5,730 bases of DNA, from NCBI GenBank assembly GCA_003557605.1, contig PWNW01000120.1, positions 1 through 5,730 on the forward strand, read 5' to 3'. A program made the position numbers and the translations under genes. Position 1 is the stretch's first letter, and each line of letters starts with the position of its first letter. The notes beneath the pieces were generated by a model. The model saw nothing but the letters and a program-made list of their open reading frames with translations, searched no databases and was not told where the DNA came from. Of the stretch, positions 1-5,273 are shown piece after piece. This DNA is from Spirochaetaceae bacterium (GTDB lineage Bacteria > Spirochaetota > Spirochaetia > PWKH01).

Positions 1-1
1 A

Positions 2-235
2 GAGATTCTTGGCTCCAGGATTTTTGCTGTGCATCTGAAGGATTTTCGGGTTGAAGCGGGAAATCTCAACGGATTTTGCGACCTACTGGCAGGGGACGTG
101 AACTATCCTGAGGTAATGAAATGCTTTAGGGAAATCGGGTATGACGGAACATTTATAGCGGAATATGTGCCGCCGACGTTGGGAGCCGCAGAAAAGGCTA
201 CAGCGGCTCTGAAGCTGATAGAACAGATGGCATAA
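2..235 (+). CDS. sugar phosphate isomerase/epimerase, TIM-barrel (3' end only)
   Basis: This is the C-terminal 77 codons of a gene that starts before the window; the frame is open from base 2 to a TAA stop. The visible part reads like the end of a xylose-isomerase-like TIM barrel (AP endonuclease family 2 fold). It has a strand ending H-L-K-D-F, a G-F-C-D-L-L-A-G-D-V segment, an R-E-I-G-Y-D-G-T turn and a closing strand F-I-A-E-Y. In this family the His of the HxKD strand and the Glu of the last strand help bind the divalent metal and the sugar. The enzymes isomerise or epimerise sugars or inositol derivatives in the cytoplasm. The oxidoreductase gene 12 nt downstream supports a shared sugar or inositol catabolic operon. 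The exact substrate cannot be read from this fragment. Confidence 0.8.
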   Translation, partial: EILGSRIFAVHLKDFRVEAGNLNGFCDLLAGDVNYPEVMKCFREIGYDGTFIAEYVPPTLGAAEKATAALKLIEQMA

Positions 236-247
236 CGGAGCAGAACT

Positions 248-1261
248 ATGGTGAAGGTAGCAATAGTCGGACTTGGATTTATGGGCAGGATGCATGCAGG
301 CATCTACGGTCAGTTTGATGATGTTGAGATTACCGCTCTCTGTGATGACCTGGAGGAGAATCTTGAGTTTTCATCGGCGTCGGAGGGAGGAAATATTGCA
401 GTAGGGGAGATGCAGGCAGATCTTTCCAAGGCAGCTCGGTATACCGATTTTTCCCGGATGCTTGAAGAGGGGGGATTTGATTTTGTGGACCTCTGCGTTC
501 CCACATTCCTCCACAAACCCTATTCTGTGGAAGCGATGAAAGGCGGGTACGATGTGTTCTGCGAAAAGCCTATGGCCCTTAGCTCAGAGGAAGCTGAGGA
601 GATGATTTCCGTGTCCCGTGATACCGGAAGGCTGCTGACCATTGGACAGTGCCTGCGGTTCTGGCCGATGTATGTGAAAATCAAGGAAATCATTGATTCC
701 AAGCAGTACGGCAATGTGGTCAGTGCAGAACTTACCCGCTACTCCTCCACCCCCGGCTGGAGCAGCCGCGGATGGATTCTCGACGGCACCCTTTCGGGCA
801 ATGCCGCCTTAGATATGCATATCCACGATGTCGACATGATCCTCCATTATTTCGGCATGCCGAAGTCAGTCACCTCATCGGGAACTCCCGCTGAAGGGGG
901 AGGTTTCGGCCATATTGCAACGATCTATGATTATCCAGGCATGACCGTCACTTCTGCAGGGAACTGGATCTGCAGCAGCAGTTTCGGCCTGGTCATGCGT
1001 GCCCTGATCGTTCTGGAGAAGGCAGTTGTTGAGCTTGATTCAACTAAGGATCCCATGCTTGCTGTGTTTCCCGACGGTGGGGAACGTATTGTCCCGGAAC
1101 TAGATCCCAAGGACGGCTATTACAACGAGCTTCGAGCCTTTACGGACAATGTGAAGAACCGCACCGCACCTGTTGTGAGCGCTGAATCAGCCGGAGAGTC
1201 TCTCTATGTTGCCTTGAAGGAAATTGAATCTGCAGAAAAGAACACACCGGTCAGCCTGTAG
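248..1261 (+). CDS. Gfo/Idh/MocA family NAD(P)-dependent oxidoreductase
   Basis: This 337-residue protein has the usual length for the family. The N-terminal Rossmann domain carries G-L-G-F-M-G at residues 8-13 and an acidic D33-D34 at the end of the second strand, which favours NAD over NADP. The family signature E-K-P lies at 106-108; its Lys is a conserved active-site residue. The C-terminal half has D-M-H-I-H-D-V-D at 189-196, matching the family D-x-G-x-H-x-x-D pattern with likely catalytic D189 and H193. Such enzymes oxidise or reduce sugars, inositols or their derivatives in the cytoplasm. The ATG at 248 has a GGAG at 237-240 with 7-nt spacing and opens directly into the Rossmann strand, so the start is secure. 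It lies 12 nt after a sugar isomerase gene, implying one operon. The substrate is unknown; inositol, glucose-type and amino-sugar derivatives are all possible. Confidence 0.92.
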   Translation: MVKVAIVGLGFMGRMHAGIYGQFDDVEITALCDDLEENLEFSSASEGGNIAVGEMQADLSKAARYTDFSRMLEEGGFDFVDLCVPTFLHKPYSVEAMKGGYDVFCEKPMALSSEEAEEMISVSRDTGRLLTIGQCLRFWPMYVKIKEIIDSKQYGNVVSAELTRYSSTPGWSSRGWILDGTLSGNAALDMHIHDVDMILHYFGMPKSVTSSGTPAEGGGFGHIATIYDYPGMTVTSAGNWICSSSFGLVMRALIVLEKAVVELDSTKDPMLAVFPDGGERIVPELDPKDGYYNELRAFTDNVKNRTAPVVSAESAGESLYVALKEIESAEKNTPVSL

Positions 1262-1270
1262 GCTGACCGG
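1247..1270 (+). terminator. GC-rich hairpin overlapping the oxidoreductase stop codon
   Basis: A perfect 10-bp inverted repeat, CCGGTCAGCC and GGCTGACCGG, encloses the 4-nt loop TGTA. The TAG stop uses the last two loop bases and the first base of the right arm. No T-run follows, so this is not a canonical intrinsic terminator. It may stabilise the mRNA 3' end, pause polymerase or act with Rho. The hairpin is seen directly; the terminator role is inferred from its place at the operon end. Confidence 0.45.
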
Positions 1271-1335
1271 AACACCTGAGCTGAACATCATGGTATCTCT
1301 TTAGAAACACAGCACCAGATAGGGCATTGATGGTG

Positions 1336-1349
1336 TATACTGTACAGTA
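1336..1349 (+). promoter_or_regulatory. possible -10 box and overlapping 12-bp palindrome before the small membrane protein gene
   Basis: TATACT (1336-1341) matches the sigma-70 -10 consensus at 5 of 6 positions and would start a transcript near 1348, about 20 nt before the ATG at 1369. No convincing -35 box lies 16-18 nt upstream. The perfect palindrome TACTGTACAGTA (1338-1349) overlaps the -10 box, where a repressor operator would sit. Its arms equal the outer arms of the proteobacterial LexA box but lack the 8-bp spacer, so a LexA assignment is not supported. Confidence 0.35.
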
Positions 1350-1368
1350 ATACAAAAGGAGGCAGATT

Positions 1369-1494
1369 ATGGCCTGGTACTGGTGGATAATTATTATCAT
1401 AGGTGTTATCATAATAGCTTATTTTAAACTTAAGGTATTATCAAAGATGATGGCCAAAAGAAAGCAGAAGGAGCAGGAGATTCCTGAGGACTGA
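1369..1494 (+). CDS. small single-pass membrane protein, 41 residues, unknown function
   Basis: The ATG at 1369 follows an excellent ribosome binding site, AAAAGGAGG at 1354-1362, with 6-nt spacing, and the frame ends at TGA 1492-1494. The product begins M-A-W-Y-W-W, followed by an isoleucine-rich hydrophobic segment at about residues 3-19. A lysine/arginine-rich tail comes next (K20, K22, K26, K30, R31, K32, K34), and the protein ends acidic, P-E-D. This predicts one transmembrane helix with the basic tail in the cytoplasm by the positive-inside rule. I recognise no family. The DOMON gene starts 45 nt downstream on the same strand without an obvious terminator between, so the two are probably co-transcribed. 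A role as a small membrane partner of the DOMON protein is only a guess. The strong Shine-Dalgarno and clear membrane topology are the main reasons to believe it is real. Confidence 0.72.
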   Translation: MAWYWWIIIIIGVIIIAYFKLKVLSKMMAKRKQKEQEIPED

Positions 1495-1539
1495 TGTGCC
1501 GCAGTTTTTGATGATGCTGAATCTATGATGGGGGAAACT

Positions 1540-2079
1540 ATGAAAAAATGTATTGCTGTCTGCTGCATGCTGCTGTGTGCAGGGTTTATGCTCAGCGCAG
1601 GGGGAAGCCAGGAAGAGCCGGCTCCTGCGTTGCAGGAGAACAAGGCTGTCATCGCCGAAAACTGGGAGGTTTCCTGGAAATTCGTTGATGATGAGGTTGA
1701 GTTTACTATGTCCGCACCGACCACCGGCTGGGTATCAATTGGATTCAATCCTTCCCGGGCTATGAGGGATGCTTCCTATGTGATCGGTTATGTATCCGAC
1801 GGTGAAGTGTTCATCCGGGAAGATTACGGAACCGGCAACACCAGTCATCAGCCCGACGATGCGGTTGGAGGGGAGCAGAACGCCCGGGCGATATCCGGTA
1901 CGATTGAAAACGGAATCACCACCATTGTCTTTGCAGTCCCCAGGGATTCGGGAGACGAATTCGATACGGTGCTGAATCCCGGTGAAACATACACCATGCT
2001 TGCAGCTTACGGTCCCGATGGAGCAAACAACTTTACCGCACGGCATCCCTCCAGGACATCCTTGGAAGTTACCCTGTAG
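1540..2079 (+). CDS. secreted DOMON-domain protein (putative heme- or sugar-binding)
   Basis: This 179-residue protein begins with an export signal: M-K-K, a hydrophobic core to about residue 18, then S-A-G-G-S-Q-E-E. No lipobox cysteine lies at the end of the core, so signal peptidase I cleavage near residue 20 is likely. Residues 38-179 resemble a DOMON beta-sandwich, with W-E-V-S-W-K-F, then G-W-V-S-I-G-F-N (63-70), M75-R-D-A and V-I-G-Y (81-84), and a final F-T-A-R-H-P near 165-170. In cytochrome-type DOMON domains such as cellobiose dehydrogenase and AIR12, one Met and one His at comparable spacing ligate b-type heme; M75 and H169 are the candidates here. I chose the ATG at 1540 because GGGGGA at 1530-1535 precedes it and it opens into M-K-K. 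The in-frame ATGs at 1525 and 1528 lack a ribosome site. A strong terminator follows. Ligand and partner are unknown. Confidence 0.8.
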   Translation: MKKCIAVCCMLLCAGFMLSAGGSQEEPAPALQENKAVIAENWEVSWKFVDDEVEFTMSAPTTGWVSIGFNPSRAMRDASYVIGYVSDGEVFIREDYGTGNTSHQPDDAVGGEQNARAISGTIENGITTIVFAVPRDSGDEFDTVLNPGETYTMLAAYGPDGANNFTARHPSRTSLEVTL

Positions 2080-2105
2080 CTGCACTTTCCGTTATGCATT
2101 CACGT

Positions 2106-2149
2106 CTCTTGCCTGATGCGTCTGACTGGCACATCAGGTAAGAGTTTTT
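2106..2149 (+). terminator. intrinsic terminator of the DOMON gene
   Basis: The arms 2106-2118 and 2132-2144 pair over 13 bp with a single G-T pair, around a 13-nt loop, and are followed at once by five T residues. It lies 27 nt after the DOMON stop codon, the expected place for a Rho-independent terminator on the + strand. Confidence 0.8.
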
Positions 2150-2166
2150 GAAAAATTTTTGAAAAA
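2145..2166. repeat. 11-bp tandem direct repeat
   Basis: TTTTTGAAAAA occurs twice in perfect tandem (2145-2155 and 2156-2166). The first copy supplies the T-run of the upstream terminator. Both copies contain TTGAAA, a -35-like hexamer. The A/T tracts may also bend the DNA. Confidence 0.75.
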
Positions 2167-2186
2167 TCTCTTCTTTTTTCTAGAAT
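2159..2186 (+). promoter_or_regulatory. candidate sigma-70 promoter in the convergent intergenic gap
   Basis: TTGAAA (2159-2164, 4 of 6 match to TTGACA) is separated by 16 nt from TAGAAT (2181-2186, 5 of 6 match to TATAAT). Transcription would start near 2193. No gene follows on the + strand before the terminator at 2272-2317, so the product would be a short untranslated RNA. In an AT-rich stretch such boxes can arise by chance. Confidence 0.4.
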
Positions 2187-2192
2187 AAACAC

Positions 2193-2317
2193 CTCGACTC
2201 GTGATACTATATAAGTGGTACTTTGTTTTTGGGTGTGATAAGAGTTTTTCTAGGTTGTGTATTATGAGGGTTGATCGTCCCGGTCTTACGCTTTTCACCC
2301 GGGACGGTCATTTTTTT
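2193..2317 (+). ncRNA. candidate small RNA, about 125 nt
   Basis: The interval runs from the predicted start of the promoter at 2159-2186 to a clear + strand intrinsic terminator. The DOMON gene already has its own terminator upstream, so the second one has no obvious coding client. No open frame with a ribosome site lies inside: the ATG at 2264 would run through the terminator hairpin without a Shine-Dalgarno. The body is U-rich and holds two near-identical 8-mers, GTGATACT (2201-2208) and GTGGTACT (2215-2222). The 3' part is antisense to the last base pairs of the dehydrogenase gene. I recognise no known RNA family. The downstream terminator may instead serve only as a backup. Confidence 0.35.
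2272..2317 (+). terminator. intrinsic terminator on the + strand, overlapping the end of the convergent dehydrogenase gene
   Basis: The arms 2272-2283 and 2299-2310 pair over 12 bp with one T-G pair, around a 15-nt loop, followed by seven T residues (2311-2317). The right arm contains the complement of the TGA stop of the - strand gene. Read on the - strand, the hairpin is preceded by the A-run but no U-run follows, so it looks one-directional for + strand transcripts. Confidence 0.72.
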
Positions 2318-3279
2318 GCATTTACCTTCACTATATGAGCAGGTTCTCCCTTCAGAAAGCTTTCAATATTAGTTCTGCAGATCTCCTGAAGCAGTCTTCG
2401 TGATTCAGCGGTGTTCCAGGCGTTATGGGGGGTAATGATGCAGTTTGGTGCACAGAGCAGGGGATTGCTGCTCTCCGGCGGTTCCTGGGAGAGCACATCA
2501 AGCCCCGCCCCGGCAATTTTTCCTTCATGCAGCGCTTGAGCCAGGTCCTCTTCGTTGATCAATTCGCCCCGAGCGGTATTGATCAGGTAGGCGCTGGGTT
2601 TCATGTATGCCAATGTCTCAGCATCAATCATGCCCCGCGTATCAGGGGTCAGGGGGCAGTGAAGAGAAACCGCATCGCTTTTTGAGAGCAGCTGCTTCAG
2701 GCCGGTCCACTGCACTCCTTGGGCATATCCTCGATAGGGTTTTGCGGTGTGGTGCGCAAGGATCTCCATTCCCATGGCACGGGCTATTTCACCGGTCCTC
2801 TTTCCGATTGCTCCGTATCCGATGATTCCCATTACCTTGCCGTGCAGCTCATGACGTTCGGTGACGGTAAAGGTGCTCGTACCGATGCTGCTCCATCTGC
2901 CGGAGCGTACTGCATCACTGTGCTCAGCAGTGCGCAGGGCAAGCTGCAGAAGCAGGGCCGCTGCACTTTGGGCCACCGAGCTGGTGCTGTAGCCGGGAGC
3001 ATGGGACACCAGGATTCCCCGCTGTGATGCGGCGTCTATGCAGATATGGTCATATCCCGTGGAACAGACGCAGATATATTTCAGGTTCGGTAAACGGGCA
3101 AGATGTTCTTCGGTGATCGGGACATCGCAGGTGACCAGAATATCGGCATTTCGGGAACGCTGAACTACCTGATCATCCCTGGTGCGGTCATACCGTACCA
3201 CTTCGGTTATCTGTTCCAGGGATTCCCAAAACCCGGGTTCGTACTGGGAAAACAGTTCATCAAGAAAAACGGTCCGCAT
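2308..3279 (-). CDS. D-2-hydroxyacid dehydrogenase (glycerate dehydrogenase / hydroxypyruvate reductase-like)
   Basis: This 323-residue protein has the standard length and domain order: a split substrate domain (about 1-100 and 290-323) around a Rossmann NAD domain. G-Y-G-A-I-G at 154-159 is the nucleotide loop. The catalytic triad is present as R237 (T-A-R-G-E), E266 (S-Q-E-P-P) and H285 (T-P-H-N). The segment S-T-G-Y-D-H near 73-78 and P-G-Y-S-T-S-S-V-A-Q at 95-104 resemble glycerate dehydrogenases. Such enzymes reversibly reduce 2-oxoacids such as hydroxypyruvate with NAD(P)H in the cytoplasm. An in-frame ATG at 3300 would add seven residues and overlap the upstream stop as ATGA. I prefer the ATG at 3279 because GGAGG precedes it by 7 nt and the protein then opens M-R-T-V-F-L-D. 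It is probably co-transcribed with the GpsA-like gene. The exact 2-oxoacid is not determined. Confidence 0.9.
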   Translation of the reverse strand: MRTVFLDELFSQYEPGFWESLEQITEVVRYDRTRDDQVVQRSRNADILVTCDVPITEEHLARLPNLKYICVCSTGYDHICIDAASQRGILVSHAPGYSTSSVAQSAAALLLQLALRTAEHSDAVRSGRWSSIGTSTFTVTERHELHGKVMGIIGYGAIGKRTGEIARAMGMEILAHHTAKPYRGYAQGVQWTGLKQLLSKSDAVSLHCPLTPDTRGMIDAETLAYMKPSAYLINTARGELINEEDLAQALHEGKIAGAGLDVLSQEPPESSNPLLCAPNCIITPHNAWNTAESRRLLQEICRTNIESFLKGEPAHIVKVNAKK

Positions 3280-3286
3280 GGCATGC

Positions 3287-3291
3287 CCTCC
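3287..3291 (-). promoter_or_regulatory. ribosome binding site deciding the dehydrogenase start
   Basis: On the - strand GGAGG lies 7 nt before the ATG at 3279, inside the seven codons that the longer frame from 3300 would add. The 3300 start has only a weak upstream site. This makes 3279 the likelier start, although translational coupling through the ATGA overlap at 3297-3300 could still allow both. Confidence 0.65.
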
Positions 3292-3296
3292 AAGGC

Positions 3297-4262
3297 TCAT
3301 TCCAGGGAAAGAATTTCCGAACAGAATGCATGGACATCCTTGTGGTCATACATCAGGCAGTACAGCCCGTAGAGCAGGGGGAATGCATCCTGTTCACCTG
3401 AAGCGACCAGGGATTCTCCCAGGACCTTCACTGTCTTCATTCCCTCTATGACAATGGTGTGCTTCATGTCGCTGAAAAATCCCTTTCCGATAAGCAGTCC
3501 CAGTGTCCTGTTTCTGCTGAGATCGTTCAGGGAGGTCAGACCGAGGTCTCCGATGCCGCAGTAATGAAAAACCGTGTCGAGGCAGCATCCGTAGCGTTTG
3601 AGAAAGACCCGCATTTCATTCAGGGCCCGGGTGATTACCTGGAAATCAACGTTGGGAGAATTATACCGCCCTGAGACAATTCCCACAGATATGGCGTAGG
3701 CATTTTTCAGGATGCTTAACAGTTCCGCTCCACGGATGTCGTCGGTGTGGTCGAGGCTGATGGCGGTGCGGGGAAATACTCGGCCTGCCAGGAATTCATA
3801 GTCCCTCTCTGCTCCACCCAGGGTAAATGCAGAGGGCATGCCGTTCATAATCTCCACAGCAAAGGTAGGCCCCTTGAGCACTCCGAAGCGCTGGTACTCA
3901 AGCACCTCCGAAAGCAGCTTTCCTTCCCGGCTCAGTCCCTTGGCAAGGTTTATGACCAGCGTTGACGGACTGATCAGGGGATATATCTGCCGGGACACTT
4001 CCTCCAGGGCAAATGAGGGTACGGTAAGCAGGATGAGGTCGCTGTGCTCTATCCCTTCAAAGGTCTGTGCCGGTTTGATTCGTTTGTTTATCAGTCGGCC
4101 GGGGAAATAGGTGCTGTTTTTTCCCTGCTCCTTCAGCTCCCGGTAGACCTGATCTTCTATGGTGTAGAGGGTGATGGAGTTATTTGTATTCCAGGCAAGC
4201 CGTTCTGCAAGGGCAGTTCCAAAGGTGCCTGCCCCGATGATGAATATGCTGGTGCTGTCCAT
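3297..4262 (-). CDS. gpsA: GpsA-type NAD(P)-dependent glycerol-3-phosphate dehydrogenase, divergent
   Basis: This 321-residue protein is slightly shorter than typical GpsA. The N-terminal G-A-G-T-F-G (10-15) is the dinucleotide loop; T-V-P-S-F-A at 80-85 and N-L-A-K-G-L at 105-110 follow the family. K108, K186-N187 (I-L-K-N), D239 (G-I-G-D-L) and R250 (S-R-N-R) correspond to the catalytic and phosphate-binding residues of glycerol-3-phosphate dehydrogenases. The enzyme normally reduces dihydroxyacetone phosphate to sn-glycerol 3-phosphate for phospholipids. Two deviations stand out. The usual G-P-[ST]-F-A-K-E reads G-P-T-F-A-V-E, so V136 replaces Lys. The usual G-D-N-A-[KR]-A-A segment before I-T-R is S-P-N-V-D-F-Q-V. 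These suggest a diverged paralogue or altered substrate. Its stop overlaps the alternative ATG of the dehydrogenase gene, implying a two-gene operon. The ribosome site, AAGGA at 4274-4278, is 11 nt from the ATG, rather distant. Confidence 0.85.
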   Translation of the reverse strand: MDSTSIFIIGAGTFGTALAERLAWNTNNSITLYTIEDQVYRELKEQGKNSTYFPGRLINKRIKPAQTFEGIEHSDLILLTVPSFALEEVSRQIYPLISPSTLVINLAKGLSREGKLLSEVLEYQRFGVLKGPTFAVEIMNGMPSAFTLGGAERDYEFLAGRVFPRTAISLDHTDDIRGAELLSILKNAYAISVGIVSGRYNSPNVDFQVITRALNEMRVFLKRYGCCLDTVFHYCGIGDLGLTSLNDLSRNRTLGLLIGKGFFSDMKHTIVIEGMKTVKVLGESLVASGEQDAFPLLYGLYCLMYDHKDVHAFCSEILSLE

Positions 4263-4310
4263 GGTGTCTCAGTTCCTTCTTCATATCCTAGTGTGTCATG
4301 GTTCACCATA

Positions 4311-4339
4311 TTTGTACCCTTTCAGCACATCAATGTAAA
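4311..4339 (-). promoter_or_regulatory. probable sigma-70 promoter for the gpsA-like / dehydrogenase pair
   Basis: On the - strand TTTACA (4339-4334, 5 of 6) and TACAAA (4316-4311, 4 of 6) are separated by exactly 17 nt, in the 97-nt gap between metA and the gpsA-like gene. Transcription would begin near 4304, giving a leader of about 42 nt. An inverted repeat ATGGT-TC-ACCAT at 4298-4309 covers the predicted start and could be an operator. No terminator for metA is visible in the gap, so read-through from metYA is also possible. Confidence 0.5.
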
Positions 4340-4362
4340 GAGAGAGGGTAGTCTGCAGTCTG

Positions 4363-5262
4363 TTATATCTCATATGGGGTGTCGAGATATACATGTTTCA
4401 CCCACTGCTGAAAGAATTCCAGGGCATTGCTTCTCCAGGTGTTCACCGGACGTTCCAAGTCAATATTGGCTGGGGGATCTATGTTTTTTCTACCAAGCTG
4501 AACGTCACGCTGGTATTCCTCAATCAGCCTTCCTGCCCGGTATTCAGGGTGGCCGAGGTGCATCATGAACCGTTCATCGGCGCTTTCAAAGATGGTGTAG
4601 CCCCCCTGTTCACTGTAGGCAAGGAGATTTACCGCCCCATCCCGGGAGGCATCCTCCATGTCGCTGTCGGTAATGCCGGAATGGCGGCTCTGGGGGCACC
4701 AGAACATGTCGTCCAGCTCTCCGGTAATCCGGTGTCTCCGCTGAAGGTTTTTGAGGGAAAACACTCCAAAGAGCTTTTTCTTGTAGGCCGTTTTTTCAAT
4801 ACCGATGAATTTTGCCAGTGCCAGGCCGCCCCAGCAGATGCCGAGGGTGGATACGATGTGCTTTCCGGCATGGGTAAGAATTTCCTGCAGTTCCGGCCAG
4901 TATGAGACCTGGTGGTAATCCAGTTCCTCAACCGGGGCCCCGGTGACCACGATCCCGTCAAATCCTCGATGTCTGATTGCTTCGTCAAATGTGACGTAGA
5001 GATTGTCCAGATGGGATAGACTGCTGCTGCGGGAATTGTGGGAATGCAGCCGCAGCCAAACCGGTTCTATCTGGATGATGGAGCGCCCCAGGGGAAAAAG
5101 GATGCTGTACTCATATGCTTCAGCCTTGGGCATGATGTTCAGAATGCCGATGCGAAGCGGTCTGATGTCCTGATGCTCCGCCTGCTGAGTGGTGATGCAG
5201 TGCACCTGGCGCTGCTCAAGCATGTCCTTAATATGGTAATCCCCTGGAATGATGATTGACAC
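4363..5262 (-). CDS. metA: homoserine O-acyltransferase MetA (predicted acetyl-CoA specific)
   Basis: This 299-residue protein has the usual MetA length and a class-I glutamine-amidotransferase-like fold. It activates homoserine by O-acylation, the first committed step of methionine synthesis in the cytoplasm. Key residues are C143 (G-I-C-W-G), H238 and E240 (G-H-P-E-Y), matching the catalytic Cys-His-Glu of the family. L-N-I-M-P-K at 41-46 and V-T-G-A-P-V-E at 106-112 are family signatures. E112 corresponds to Glu111 of the Bacillus cereus enzyme, which uses acetyl-CoA; the E. coli succinyl enzyme has Gly there. O-acetylhomoserine is therefore the predicted product, and it fits the adjacent metY. 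The start is GTG, with AGGAGG at 5268-5273 and 5-nt spacing. The metY stop lies 9 nt upstream, so the two are co-transcribed and probably translationally coupled. Many databases would label it a succinyltransferase by homology. Confidence 0.93.
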   Translation of the reverse strand: MSIIIPGDYHIKDMLEQRQVHCITTQQAEHQDIRPLRIGILNIMPKAEAYEYSILFPLGRSIIQIEPVWLRLHSHNSRSSSLSHLDNLYVTFDEAIRHRGFDGIVVTGAPVEELDYHQVSYWPELQEILTHAGKHIVSTLGICWGGLALAKFIGIEKTAYKKKLFGVFSLKNLQRRHRITGELDDMFWCPQSRHSGITDSDMEDASRDGAVNLLAYSEQGGYTIFESADERFMMHLGHPEYRAGRLIEEYQRDVQLGRKNIDPPANIDLERPVNTWRSNALEFFQQWVKHVYLDTPYEI

Positions 5263-5267
5263 GGGTT

Positions 5268-5273
5268 CCTCCT
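5268..5273 (-). promoter_or_regulatory. strong ribosome binding site of metA, overlapping the metY stop
   Basis: AGGAGG on the - strand sits 5 nt before the GTG start of metA and shares bases with the TAG stop of metY (5274-5272). This supports the GTG start and suggests that ribosomes ending metY can reinitiate on metA. Confidence 0.75.

Noticed and set aside
1338..1349. LexA box
   Set aside because: The half-sites TACTGT and ACAGTA are adjacent; the known proteobacterial box needs an 8-bp spacer, so the name is not justified.
1525..1539. Upstream start codons for the DOMON protein
   Set aside because: The ATGs at 1525 and 1528 lack a ribosome site and would put acidic residues before the M-K-K signal start; GGGGGA at 1530-1535 serves the ATG at 1540.
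1419..1748. 109-codon open frame on the - strand
   Set aside because: It lies opposite the small membrane protein and the DOMON signal region, has no recognisable domain or ribosome site, and shadows better-supported genes.
1735..2085. 116-codon open frame on the - strand opposite the DOMON gene
   Set aside because: The composition is unlike a real protein, no family is recognisable, and it lies opposite a well-supported coding frame.
2201..2222. GTGATACT / GTGGTACT as an iteron or CRISPR-like repeat
   Set aside because: There are only two imperfect 8-bp copies with 14-nt period, far too little for an origin or CRISPR array.
2264..2338. Short + strand frame starting at ATG 2264 (24 codons)
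   Set aside because: No Shine-Dalgarno precedes it, and it would be translated through a strong terminator hairpin and T-run.
4044..4568. 174-codon open frame on the + strand
   Set aside because: It runs across the opposite strand of two clear genes and their promoter gap; no family resemblance or ribosome site was seen.
4393..4905. 170-codon open frame on the + strand opposite metA
   Set aside because: It is a shadow of metA, whose catalytic residues and start are well supported on the other strand.
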